Assembly: GCF_000969825.1 (NCBI RefSeq)
Contig: NZ_KQ033919.1
Span: 3,918,749 to 3,982,748, forward strand
Direction of reading: 5' to 3'
DNA: 64,000 nucleotides
Source: Parabacteroides gordonii MS-1 = DSM 23371
GTDB lineage: Bacteria > Bacteroidota > Bacteroidia > Bacteroidales > Tannerellaceae
Both the position numbers and the translations under genes were made by a program. The notes under the pieces are model-generated. The model saw only the letters and a program-made list of their open reading frames with translations, was not told where the DNA came from and did not search any database. This document shows, in pieces, positions 6,327 to 14,743 of this stretch (position 1 is the first letter of the stretch; every line of letters begins with the position of its first letter).

Positions 6327-8192
6327 ATGTGGTTTTCTAAATTGAGGGACTTTTTCTTTCCTTGTTGTATGGATAACAGAAGGTTAGTAAGTCTGTTTTT
6401 TTCCTGTTTGATCCTGAAGTTTATGTGGTTTAATTTGCTCTGGTGCATGTTATCCACGTTTACTCCGTTTTCAAAGATAGAGACCTATCTGGATACTCTG
6501 CTGGTAGCCTTGTTATTATTATTGCCGTTGGTCTGTTTCCGGGCGGTAAAGGTTACTTTGGTAATCTTCGTGTTGATGGACTGTTTGTTTGTCTCCAACC
6601 TGATGTATTTCCGTACTTATTTTACGGCAATCCCATTGGATAGCTATTCGTTGGCAGCCAACCTGACTGAGTTTTCAGGAAGTGTGTTTGACTCACTACG
6701 GATAGTAGATACTTTATTTCCGCTCTCGACTTTGGTGGTCGGTCTCTTATGGTGGTTCAACTACCGGAAAGGAACAGATATTAAAACAGTTCAAGGGGGT
6801 AAAATGCCTTTAGCCTTTGTCCGGTATATTTGTCTGATATTACTTGTTTCTTTGTTTCCTGCGATCCGGCTTTGGAGCCAGAATGGCTTTAAAACAGCCT
6901 ACGAGAAATTGCAGGATGCCTATCTTCATACATGCAATATCCCGATGTATACGATATTCGGTTCTCTTTATTATGACTATTCATGTAGTAATATCACATA
7001 CAGTCCGGAAATAAAGGATCGCATTGACTCCTGGTTAACCAGGAGAACGGATTGGAAATCCGTTCTCCCAAAGACTTATTCAAGGGATAATTGTATTATT
7101 ATTTTAGCTGAATCTCTGGAAAGTTGGGTACTCGAAAAGACAGTCGAAGGGCAGGAGATAACGCCGAATCTGAACCGGATAATAAGGGATTCATCCGTAA
7201 TCTATGCTCCTCATGTATTATCGCAGGTAAAAGGCGGCCGTTCTATCGATGCGCAATTACTGGTAAATACAGGTCTTTTACCTATAAACTCCGGGCCTTA
7301 TAGTATAAAATTCCCGGACTCATATTATCCTTCACTGGCAAAAGCGTTTAAAGAAAAGTATAAAGACTCTGAAGCGTATAGTCTGACTATTGATAAACCG
7401 ATGGTATGGAATCAGTGTGTAATAACACCGGCCATGGGTTATGATAGCTTGGTTTCAAAGAAATGTTTTATAAAAGAGGAGCCTGTCGGATCGCGTGGAC
7501 AAGTGGGCGATCGTGCCTTTCTGCGTCAGTGTTTGAAGAAGATTCGGAATAATGAAGTCTGGAATGAATCGGGAAATACATTTCTGCAATGCGTAACTTA
7601 TTCGGGGCATAATCCTTTCCTCTTGCCGGATTCTCTGAAAAAGGTATTCTTTTCTCCCGAAGTACCCGAAGTACTTAATAACTATATGACGATGGCCAAC
7701 TATACAGACCGGGCTCTCGGTGAATTCATCGCACAACTTCGTGCTGATAAACGTTTTGAAAATACGTTGATCATGATCATGGGAGACCATGAAGCGTTAG
7801 GCACAGTAAGAAAAGAACTCTGCGATGATCCGGTAGGGAAGCAGATCGTTTCAGATAAGTCATTTGTTCCTTTGATCATACTAAATGCACCTTTCAATTT
7901 ATATTATGGGAAGGTAATGGGGCAGGTGGATGTATATCCGACTTTATTGGATTTGTTAGGCCTGAATGATTATTGGTGGCGAGGATTGGGAGAAAGCATA
8001 CTAGATCCTCATAGACCGGGTTTTGAAGTGGATCCCCAGTTGAATGTTCTGGGAGATACGGCGGGAGTTTCTAAAGAGGATATTTATATGGCTAAGAAAG
8101 CTTGGGAAATATCAGATATGATTATCCGGTACGATTATCTGGGACATCGGCATGATCTGAATAAAAGGACTGATATAGTTGCTGTTAAGTAA
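6327..8192 (+). CDS. LTA synthase-like membrane phospho-/sulfotransfer enzyme (alkaline phosphatase superfamily)
   Basis: A 621-residue inner-membrane protein with about five N-terminal membrane helices (first 180 residues) and a periplasmic sulfatase-fold domain. Motifs match the LtaS / phosphoglycerol or phosphoethanolamine transferase group: IIILAESLESW (metal-binding Glu near residue 264), the nucleophile loop KGGRSIDAQLLVNTGLLP, and the late MIMGDHEALG metal site. The nucleophile position is Ser306, where LtaS has Thr. In Gram-negative Bacteroidetes these enzymes are thought to modify surface glycolipids; the donor and acceptor here cannot be told. It stands alone between two terminators. 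Confidence 0.85.
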   Translation: MWFSKLRDFFFPCCMDNRRLVSLFFSCLILKFMWFNLLWCMLSTFTPFSKIETYLDTLLVALLLLLPLVCFRAVKVTLVIFVLMDCLFVSNLMYFRTYFTAIPLDSYSLAANLTEFSGSVFDSLRIVDTLFPLSTLVVGLLWWFNYRKGTDIKTVQGGKMPLAFVRYICLILLVSLFPAIRLWSQNGFKTAYEKLQDAYLHTCNIPMYTIFGSLYYDYSCSNITYSPEIKDRIDSWLTRRTDWKSVLPKTYSRDNCIIILAESLESWVLEKTVEGQEITPNLNRIIRDSSVIYAPHVLSQVKGGRSIDAQLLVNTGLLPINSGPYSIKFPDSYYPSLAKAFKEKYKDSEAYSLTIDKPMVWNQCVITPAMGYDSLVSKKCFIKEEPVGSRGQVGDRAFLRQCLKKIRNNEVWNESGNTFLQCVTYSGHNPFLLPDSLKKVFFSPEVPEVLNNYMTMANYTDRALGEFIAQLRADKRFENTLIMIMGDHEALGTVRKELCDDPVGKQIVSDKSFVPLIILNAPFNLYYGKVMGQVDVYPTLLDLLGLNDYWWRGLGESILDPHRPGFEVDPQLNVLGDTAGVSKEDIYMAKKAWEISDMIIRYDYLGHRHDLNKRTDIVAVK

Positions 8193-8197
8193 TAAAA

Positions 8198-8223
8198 AAG
8201 CCGATTCTGGAGAGAACCGGCTT
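8198..8223. terminator. Bidirectional intrinsic terminator
   Basis: Stem AAGCCGATTCT (8198-8208) / AGAACCGGCTT (8213-8223) with one mismatch and a 4-base loop, preceded by an A-run. It separates the convergent membrane enzyme and PatB-like genes. Confidence 0.65.
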
Positions 8224-8231
8224 ATAGGGGT

Positions 8232-9407
8232 TTATTTCTTGTCGATCGCTTTTTTCAATGCGTTCAATGCTGTATCCAGAACGGAACGTGGACAACCAAT
8301 ATTCAGTCGCATATAACCTTCTCCGCCAGGGCCGAACATACTTCCATCATTCAACAATAAGCCGGCTTTCTCCTGAAATAGTTTAACCAGTTCTTCCTGG
8401 CTTAACTTCAAATCGCGGCAATCCAGCCAGACCAGGAAGGAGGCTTGTGGAGGATATACTTTGATCTTCGGCAGTTTTGTTTTGAAGAATTCGTCTACGA
8501 AACGGACATTCTCCATTATATACATTCGCATTTGTTGTAACCATTCGGCTCCGTATGTATAAGCCGCTTCAGTTGCCGTATAAGCAAAGATCGTACCGTC
8601 ACCCAGTTCTCCGGCTTCCAGGAATTCGTAAAATTCTTTTCTTATCCTTTCGTTAGGAACGATAGAGTAGGAAGTTACGATGCCCGCAATATTAAATGTC
8701 TTGCTTGGCGCCATGAAAGTAATACTGCAATTGGCGGCAGCTTCCGAAACGGTGGCAAACGGATGATGGGTGAATTGCGGGTAAGCCATTTCTGCATGTA
8801 TCTCATCTGAAACGACCAGGATATTATGCTTTGCACAGATTTCAGCGAGTTTGATCAGTGTATCTTTTTTCCATACAATTCCGCCCGGGTTATGAGGATT
8901 ACAAAGGATCAGGACTTTACATTGCTCGTCAATCACGGATTCGAGTTGGTCGAAGTCCATTTCATAAATACCATCAACCAATTTCAACGGATTATTTACC
9001 ACTTCACGTTTCATGCTTTCCGGCACGATACGGAAGGGATGATATACAGGAGGTTGTATGATAACTTTATCTCCCGGCTTGGTGAAACACTGGATTACGA
9101 AGCCAATTCCTTTCACAATACCCGGAATATAGCTAAGCCATTCCCGTTTGATCTTCCACTTTTGTTTGTAGTCTACCCATTCGATAATACTTTGATAGTA
9201 AGAGTCTGAACCGAAAGTATAACCGAATATTTCGTGCTCACAGCGTTTTTTTATCGCATTGACAATAAAGTCAGGTGTACGGAAATCCATATCGGCAACC
9301 CATAGAGGAGTAAGATTCTCATTGCCGTACCGCTCTTTGATCGCATCATATTTGACGCAATTGGTTCCGCGGCGTTCAATTACTTCGTCAAAGTTGTATT
9401 GTTTCAT
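8232..9407 (-). CDS. MalY/PatB family PLP-dependent cystathionine beta-lyase / aminotransferase
   Basis: A 391-residue fold-type I PLP enzyme. Visible landmarks are the N-terminal FDEVIERRGTNCVKYD and PLWVADMDFRTP that mark the MalY/PatB subfamily, the LILCNPHNPGGIVW loop, VVSDEIHAEM (Asp contacts the pyridine nitrogen) and APSKTFNIAG with the Schiff-base lysine. Members cleave cystathionine or cysteine conjugates to pyruvate, ammonia and a thiol; some act as aminotransferases or repressors. The exact role here is an inference. It is a single gene with its own promoter, convergent with the LTA-synthase-like gene. Confidence 0.9.
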   Translation of the reverse strand: MKQYNFDEVIERRGTNCVKYDAIKERYGNENLTPLWVADMDFRTPDFIVNAIKKRCEHEIFGYTFGSDSYYQSIIEWVDYKQKWKIKREWLSYIPGIVKGIGFVIQCFTKPGDKVIIQPPVYHPFRIVPESMKREVVNNPLKLVDGIYEMDFDQLESVIDEQCKVLILCNPHNPGGIVWKKDTLIKLAEICAKHNILVVSDEIHAEMAYPQFTHHPFATVSEAAANCSITFMAPSKTFNIAGIVTSYSIVPNERIRKEFYEFLEAGELGDGTIFAYTATEAAYTYGAEWLQQMRMYIMENVRFVDEFFKTKLPKIKVYPPQASFLVWLDCRDLKLSQEELVKLFQEKAGLLLNDGSMFGPGGEGYMRLNIGCPRSVLDTALNALKKAIDKK

Positions 9408-9455
9408 TTTATCTTAGTTCAGTCAGTTTTTCTTAGTTTGTCGATTGATCGGGGT

Positions 9456-9463
9456 CAAAGATA
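9456..9463 (-). promoter_or_regulatory. -7 promoter element for the PatB-like gene (TATCTTTG)
   Basis: Complement of 9456-9463; a perfect TAnnTTTG about 49 bases before the start codon. Confidence 0.5.
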
Positions 9464-9529
9464 CAAATTATTTTATCTGATTCTTTTTATTTTGATATTT
9501 CTGATATTTTTCGCTACTTCGCACTAGTT

Positions 9530-10087
9530 ATGGAATTACCAGAGGAACAACATATCTTAAAGGAGATCGCAAAAGGGGATATAAAAGCTTTCGAACAGCT
9601 TTTTTTCTGTTACCAACCTAGGTTGGTATATTTCCTTGTCGGCCTGACGCACGACAAGGAAGTCAGTCGCGATATAGCCCAGGATTTGTTTCTTACGTTG
9701 TGGAAAGACCGGGTAAAGCTGAAAGACGTTCGTTCTTTTTCTTCCTATCTATTTCAAATGGCACGTTTTACCGTCTACGATTATTTCGACCGTCTTGCCG
9801 TCTCGGAAAAGTATACGAATGAGTTTTTGTTGGAAGCTTCCGTCTCCCAATCGGAAGAAGAAGCGCTGTTTGCGCGTGAGTTGCAAAGTATTATCAGCCG
9901 TACGGTCGAACAGATGTCTCCCCAGCGGAAATTGATTTACCAAATGAGCCGTGAACAAGGTCTGTCTAATGATGAGATTGCCACCCGCCTGAATATCAGT
10001 AAACGAACTGTAGAAAACCATCTGACGGCAGCATTAGCCATTCTTCGGAAGGTACTTTATCTTTTCTTCCTCGTTTGTATAGAATAA
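9530..10087 (+). CDS. ECF RNA polymerase sigma factor of a PUL
   Basis: A 185-residue extracytoplasmic-function sigma factor of the Bacteroides expansion type. Region 2 is seen in AFEQLFFCYQPRLVYF and EVSRDIAQDLFLTLW, and region 4 in MSPQRKLIYQMSREQGLS and the helix-turn-helix SNDEIATRLNISKRTVENHL. It ends with a short hydrophobic tail (VLYLFFLVCIE), as is common in this clade. A FecR anti-sigma gene, a SusC with STN domain and a SusD follow. By analogy this is trans-envelope signalling: glycan bound by SusC/SusD relieves FecR, and the sigma factor activates the locus. Confidence 0.93.
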   Translation: MELPEEQHILKEIAKGDIKAFEQLFFCYQPRLVYFLVGLTHDKEVSRDIAQDLFLTLWKDRVKLKDVRSFSSYLFQMARFTVYDYFDRLAVSEKYTNEFLLEASVSQSEEEALFARELQSIISRTVEQMSPQRKLIYQMSREQGLSNDEIATRLNISKRTVENHLTAALAILRKVLYLFFLVCIE

Positions 10088-10108
10088 AAGTCTTTATATC
10101 CGATAAAA

Positions 10109-10196
10109 GTTTCACTATGGAGAAACAACTGTTTCACTTAAAAGAAACAAGTGTTTCACTTAGGTGGAACAAATGTTTCAACTAAAGGAAATGATT
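10109..10196. repeat. Four tandem 22-bp half-palindromic repeats
   Basis: Units begin at 10109, 10131, 10153 and 10175, exactly 22 bp apart. Each starts GTTTCA and contains a GAAAC- or GGAAC/GGAAA-type inverted partner 8 bp later, as in GTTTCACTTAAAAGAAACAA. A fifth partial GAAAC follows at 10197. They fill the gap between the sigma factor and FecR genes. Confidence 0.9.
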
Positions 10197-10273
10197 GAAA
10201 CTTTCAGAAAAAAAATATTTTGATTGTGTGTATCCGTCCGGTTAACCTACATCCTTATAAAGACGGATATTTT

Positions 10274-11269
10274 ATGGAAGAAAACAACAATACAAAACAA
10301 TTGATGCGACTGTACTTCGGAAAACACTTTTCCCGGTATGGACGTATCTTGTTTGGACGTTGGTTGAAGGCGGACGATGGAAAAATAGAAAAGGAGGAAA
10401 TGCTACAGGATTTATGGGAGAAGTCGCAGCCGGAAGTGACCGCTTCGACTCATAGCGACTGGGAAATCCTGCAAAGGCATCTTTCCGTCGCTCCTGTCCG
10501 GGAACGTTCGGTGCCATTGTATCGTCAATGGTTAAAGTATGCTGCCGTTATTGCTTTACTGATTATGACCGCCGGAATAACCTATTGGACAACCGATAAT
10601 TTTAAACCGGCCCGTCATGTGGAAATGGCACAGATATTTGTCCCTTACGGAGAAAGTGAGCAGGTGGTATTGCCTGACGGTTCGAAGGTGTGGGTGGATG
10701 CCGGTACGCTGTTGGTTTATCCGAAAGATTTTACCGATACCGATACACGAACGGTTTACCTGACCGGGCAAGCTTCATTTTCTGTCCGGAAAAATCCGAA
10801 GCAACCGTTTATTGTAAAGACGACTTACCTCGATGTCCAAGCCTTGGGTACCGTATTTACTGTGGATGCTTATCCGAGCGATTCATGTTCCATGGCTACA
10901 TTGGAAGAGGGAAGTGTGCTGGTGTCCGTAAGGGATGAGAACATTCAACCAACCATATTAAAGCCGGATCAGCAATTAGTCTATTCACATTCGGAACATA
11001 CAGTAATGGTTCATTCTATCGATGCTTCCTTATATAATATGGAAAGAAACGGTTATCTGATATTTGAAAATACATCATTCAATCGTTTAATGGCTTCTTT
11101 GGAACGTAAGTTCAATGTAACGATCCATTATAATTCCCAGAAGTTTGCTGAGGAATATTATAATGTGAAATTCTCACCGGATGAAAAGCTGGAAGATGTG
11201 CTGAATATTTTGCAACAATTGGTTGGTATACATTATAAAATAAAAGGGAATGTGGTATTTATAAACTAA
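10274..11269 (+). CDS. FecR family anti-sigma factor
   Basis: A 331-residue inner-membrane anti-sigma factor partner of the ECF sigma gene upstream. It has a cytoplasmic N-terminus of about 85 residues, one membrane helix (YAAVIALLIMTAGITYW, about residues 88-106), a periplasmic FecR domain (VPYGESEQVVLPDGSKVWVDAG, FIVKTTYLDVQALGTVFTVDAY) and a C-terminal DUF4974 domain (YLIFENTSFNRLMASLERKF, VLNILQQLVGIHY). I chose the ATG at 10274 (MEENNNTKQLM); the open frame continues upstream only to a TTG at 10220. The adjacent SusC carries the matching STN domain, so the three likely form one signalling chain. Confidence 0.92.
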   Translation: MEENNNTKQLMRLYFGKHFSRYGRILFGRWLKADDGKIEKEEMLQDLWEKSQPEVTASTHSDWEILQRHLSVAPVRERSVPLYRQWLKYAAVIALLIMTAGITYWTTDNFKPARHVEMAQIFVPYGESEQVVLPDGSKVWVDAGTLLVYPKDFTDTDTRTVYLTGQASFSVRKNPKQPFIVKTTYLDVQALGTVFTVDAYPSDSCSMATLEEGSVLVSVRDENIQPTILKPDQQLVYSHSEHTVMVHSIDASLYNMERNGYLIFENTSFNRLMASLERKFNVTIHYNSQKFAEEYYNVKFSPDEKLEDVLNILQQLVGIHYKIKGNVVFIN

Positions 11270-11426
11270 AATATAGGAGAGAACAGGTATGAACAAAAGA
11301 AAACCGGAAAGACAGAAAGTGCGAAAATCCCTCTTTCCGGAATTCGAAATCGATCATTGAACATCTTTGTATTGACGAGTAAATCGTCAGATTTTATTAA
11401 TATTCAATTTTCAAACATACAAATAT
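11270..11426 (+). promoter_or_regulatory. SusC leader region with hairpin and tiny ORF
   Basis: This 157-base gap holds a possible 23-codon ORF at 11289-11360 (MNKRKPERQKVRKSLFPEFE...) preceded by AGGAGA. An inverted repeat CCGGAAAG / CTTTCCGG lies inside it, and a near-consensus -7 box (CATCTTTG) near 11364-11371 would give susC its own transcript. Which of these is used cannot be told from sequence. Confidence 0.35.
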
Positions 11427-14400
11427 ATGAAATTAACTAATCTAATACCTATAAATAACGGAAAAAGTATATCCAAGCTGTTATTTATAACAGCTTTGTC
11501 TATCAATAGTTTATATTCTTATGCGCAACACCAACAGGTGAGCTTGACTGGGAGTAATGTAACGTTGAAGACTGCTTTTAAACAGATTGAGCAGCAGACT
11601 AAACTGTTTGTCGACTATAATACCCAGGAAGTTAATGACTCACGTGTCCTGACAAAGTTACCCAAAAACAGTAATGTGAAAGAGGTTATGGAGCAATTAC
11701 TGGAAGGTTCCGGTTGTTCGATAACATTTAGTAACGGGCATATTATTATTAACAAGCAAGACCGGGTTGCTTCAACAACGAAGAATGTATCGGGTATTGT
11801 AAAAGATGAAAGAGGTGAGCCTGTTATCGGAGCGAACGTAGTAGTAAAAGGAACGACGAACGGAACGGTTACAGATATGAACGGACGGTATAGTCTGAGT
11901 GTTCCTGAAGGTAGTACGTTACAGATATCTTACATCGGTTACAACACCCAGGAAGTGAAGGTCGGAAGCGGAAATGTAGTAAATGTTTCACTTCGCGAAG
12001 ATTCCGAAGCATTGGATGAGGTCGTTGTTATCGGTTACGGTACGGTGAAGAAAAGCGACTTGACAGGTGCTGTCGGTTCCGTACAGATGAAAGATGTAAG
12101 CCAGGTGGGTATAACCAGTGCCGACCGTGCATTGCAGGGGCAAATAGCCGGTGTACAGGTAAATGCCAGAACCGGTCAGCCGGGTGAATCGATGATGATC
12201 CGTGTCCGTGGTAGCAATTCCCTGGCTGGTGGTAACGAACCGCTTTATGTAATAGACGGTATGCCGGTAGAAAAGATGAATTCGGATATCAACCCGGAAG
12301 ATATCTTGTCGATGGAGGTATTGAAAGATGCATCTTCTACAGCTATCTACGGTTCGCGTGGTGCGAACGGTGTCGTTATGATTACGACTAAAAGAGGTCG
12401 CACGGGTGATACAGTCCTGGAATATAATGGTTATGTAGGTATTTCTTCACTAAGAAAGAAGCTGGACTTATTGGGAAAAGACGATTATATAGCTATGGTA
12501 AATGAGGTTTCCCAAAATGACGGAAACGGTATTGCTATCACACCGGAACAGGCGGCTTCACTACCGAATAACGATTGGCAGGATTTAGCCTATCAGACTG
12601 CTTTGACACACAGTCACCAGGTTTCTGTTTCGGGAGGTACGGATAAGACGAAGTTGTATTCCTCTCTGAACTATATGAACCAGGAAGGTATTATCAAAGG
12701 TTCTAATTATAACCGTTTTGCTTTGCGTATCAATGGAGATCAGAAGTTAGCAAGAAACTTGTCATTGAATGCCAGCATCGCTTATTCATATGGAACCCAG
12801 AACACGGCTAACAGTAATGCAGACGGTTGGGGCGCAATTGCTTATACGGCAATGGTTATGTCTCCTATACAGGAAATAAAGGATGCCGATGGAAAGTATA
12901 CAAATTTCTCGGGAACTCCCTGGGGAGGAACGAATCCTGTCGGTATGGCAGAATTGTATAAAGATAAAACTGTCAATTCCCGTTTATTAGCGAACTTGTC
13001 TCTTATCTACGATATTATTGATGGGTTAACTTTCCGTGTGAATGCCGGAGCAGAAGTAAATGCAGCAAGTAAGGATCGTTATATTCCGATCGGTTTATCA
13101 GCTGGTGGAAAGCTGGATGGAGACGCCTCCAAAGAAAAAGCAAATTATTATACTATCATCAATGAGAACATCTTGACTTACGACAAGAAATTCAATAAAA
13201 ATCATGCATTGAATCTGATGGGTGGTGTTACTTTTCAAACATACCAGTGGAACCAGCTGAAAGGTAGTGGAACAGGCTTTTTAAGAGATGTTTATGAAAC
13301 CAATAATTTGGGAGTGGCATCGACTCCGGGAATTCCGGCTTCAGGATTTAGTGATTATCGGATGGTATCTTTTCTGGGACGTGCTAATTATAATCTGATG
13401 GAAAGATATTTACTTACTGTTACAGCTCGTTATGATGGTTCATCCAAATTTAGTAAGAATCATAAGTTTGCTTTTTTCCCTTCAGCAGCGTTGGCATGGC
13501 GTGTTTCGGAAGAAGATTTCATGAAAGATATCGACTGGATGAGTAATCTGAAACTACGTGGTAGTGTCGGCCAGACAGGTAACCAATCGATTGATCCCTA
13601 TCAGACATTTGCTCAATTAGGAACCTCCAGCCCTATTTTCGGAGGTGGTAAAGATATTGGTTTTGGTTTATCTTCTATGGCAAATGACGATTTGAAATGG
13701 GAAACAACTACGCAGACGGATATAGGTGTGGATATGGGTTTCTTTGGTAACCGCTTGAGCGTAAGTTTTGATTATTATTGGAAACAAACGCGAGATCTGT
13801 TGTATAAAGCGACTCTTCCTCCTTCTTCTGGATATTCTTCTATGTTGAGAAATTTAGGACGTATCGATAATAAGGGATTTGAAATCTCTATCAATACAAT
13901 CAATATGAAAGGGAAAGTGAACTGGACGACTAACTTAAATATAACATCCAATAAGTCGGTAGTAAAAGATTTGGGTTCGGATGTGTATGGCAATAAGATT
14001 CAGCGCATAGATGCTCCTATCGGTGGTGGAAACTGGTTCCCGCTGTTTGTCGGTAAAGCTCCGTTCCAGTTGTATGGTTATGAGATCGAGGGGATTTATC
14101 AAACGGATGAGGAAGCCCGTCAGAATGGAGAGGCAACAAAGAAGGCTGGTGATTACCGTTATAAAGACACAGATGGAAAAGCCGGTATAACAACAGGTGA
14201 TAAGACAATTATCGCAAATACGCAACCAAAGTTTACGTTCGGTTTGACAAATGTTATTAATTGGAATAATTTTGAATTGTCATTCCTGGTGATCGGAAGT
14301 GTAGGTGGCGATATTGTAAATGAGTTTAATAAAAGTATCACCAATATCGGCGGAACATGGAATGTCCGTAAAGATGTTTGGCAAAATCATTGGACACCTG

Positions 14401-14729
14401 AAAATCCAAATGCCAAGTATGCACGCGCATCTGCTGCCACTAAAGATTATCTGGCCTTCGGAGACCCGAGCTCTGTTTGGGTGGAAAACGGATCGTATCT
14501 GCGTTTCAAAGATATCAAACTGGCTTATGCATTGCCATCGCAGTGGTTTGCAGGATCACGTAAACCCAATATCTCGGTTTATCTGAGCGGACAGAACTTG
14601 ATCACGATTACAAGCTATTCTCATTATGATCCGGAAGCATCCTGGACTTCTTCAGCCGTGAACGGATGGGATAGAGGGGTTTATCCGTCTGCAAAATCAT
14701 TTACTTTGGGTTTACAGGTTAAATTTTAA
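11427..14729 (+). CDS. SusC/RagA TonB-dependent outer-membrane transporter with STN signalling domain
   Basis: An 1100-residue SusC-family receptor. Order of parts: signal peptide (to about residue 33, SLYSYAQ), STN domain (VTLKTAFKQIEQQTKLFVDYNTQEV, about 40-110), carboxypeptidase-regulatory-like domain (VSGIVKDERGEPVIGANVVVKG), TonB box region (EALDEVVVIGYGTVKKSDLTGAV), plug (LQGQIAGVQVNARTGQPGE, YVIDGMPVE, VLKDASSTAIYGSRGANGVV) and a 22-strand barrel ending in LGLQVKF. The STN domain marks it as a signal-transducing transporter for the adjacent FecR/sigma pair. It imports oligosaccharides with the downstream SusD; the sugar is unknown. Confidence 0.97.
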   Translation: MKLTNLIPINNGKSISKLLFITALSINSLYSYAQHQQVSLTGSNVTLKTAFKQIEQQTKLFVDYNTQEVNDSRVLTKLPKNSNVKEVMEQLLEGSGCSITFSNGHIIINKQDRVASTTKNVSGIVKDERGEPVIGANVVVKGTTNGTVTDMNGRYSLSVPEGSTLQISYIGYNTQEVKVGSGNVVNVSLREDSEALDEVVVIGYGTVKKSDLTGAVGSVQMKDVSQVGITSADRALQGQIAGVQVNARTGQPGESMMIRVRGSNSLAGGNEPLYVIDGMPVEKMNSDINPEDILSMEVLKDASSTAIYGSRGANGVVMITTKRGRTGDTVLEYNGYVGISSLRKKLDLLGKDDYIAMVNEVSQNDGNGIAITPEQAASLPNNDWQDLAYQTALTHSHQVSVSGGTDKTKLYSSLNYMNQEGIIKGSNYNRFALRINGDQKLARNLSLNASIAYSYGTQNTANSNADGWGAIAYTAMVMSPIQEIKDADGKYTNFSGTPWGGTNPVGMAELYKDKTVNSRLLANLSLIYDIIDGLTFRVNAGAEVNAASKDRYIPIGLSAGGKLDGDASKEKANYYTIINENILTYDKKFNKNHALNLMGGVTFQTYQWNQLKGSGTGFLRDVYETNNLGVASTPGIPASGFSDYRMVSFLGRANYNLMERYLLTVTARYDGSSKFSKNHKFAFFPSAALAWRVSEEDFMKDIDWMSNLKLRGSVGQTGNQSIDPYQTFAQLGTSSPIFGGGKDIGFGLSSMANDDLKWETTTQTDIGVDMGFFGNRLSVSFDYYWKQTRDLLYKATLPPSSGYSSMLRNLGRIDNKGFEISINTINMKGKVNWTTNLNITSNKSVVKDLGSDVYGNKIQRIDAPIGGGNWFPLFVGKAPFQLYGYEIEGIYQTDEEARQNGEATKKAGDYRYKDTDGKAGITTGDKTIIANTQPKFTFGLTNVINWNNFELSFLVIGSVGGDIVNEFNKSITNIGGTWNVRKDVWQNHWTPENPNAKYARASAATKDYLAFGDPSSVWVENGSYLRFKDIKLAYALPSQWFAGSRKPNISVYLSGQNLITITSYSHYDPEASWTSSAVNGWDRGVYPSAKSFTLGLQVKF

Positions 14730-14743
14730 TACGTATAAAAAGA

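Noticed and set aside
10109-10196. CRISPR array
   Set aside because: Units of 22 bp follow one another without spacers, each is half-palindromic and no cas gene is near.
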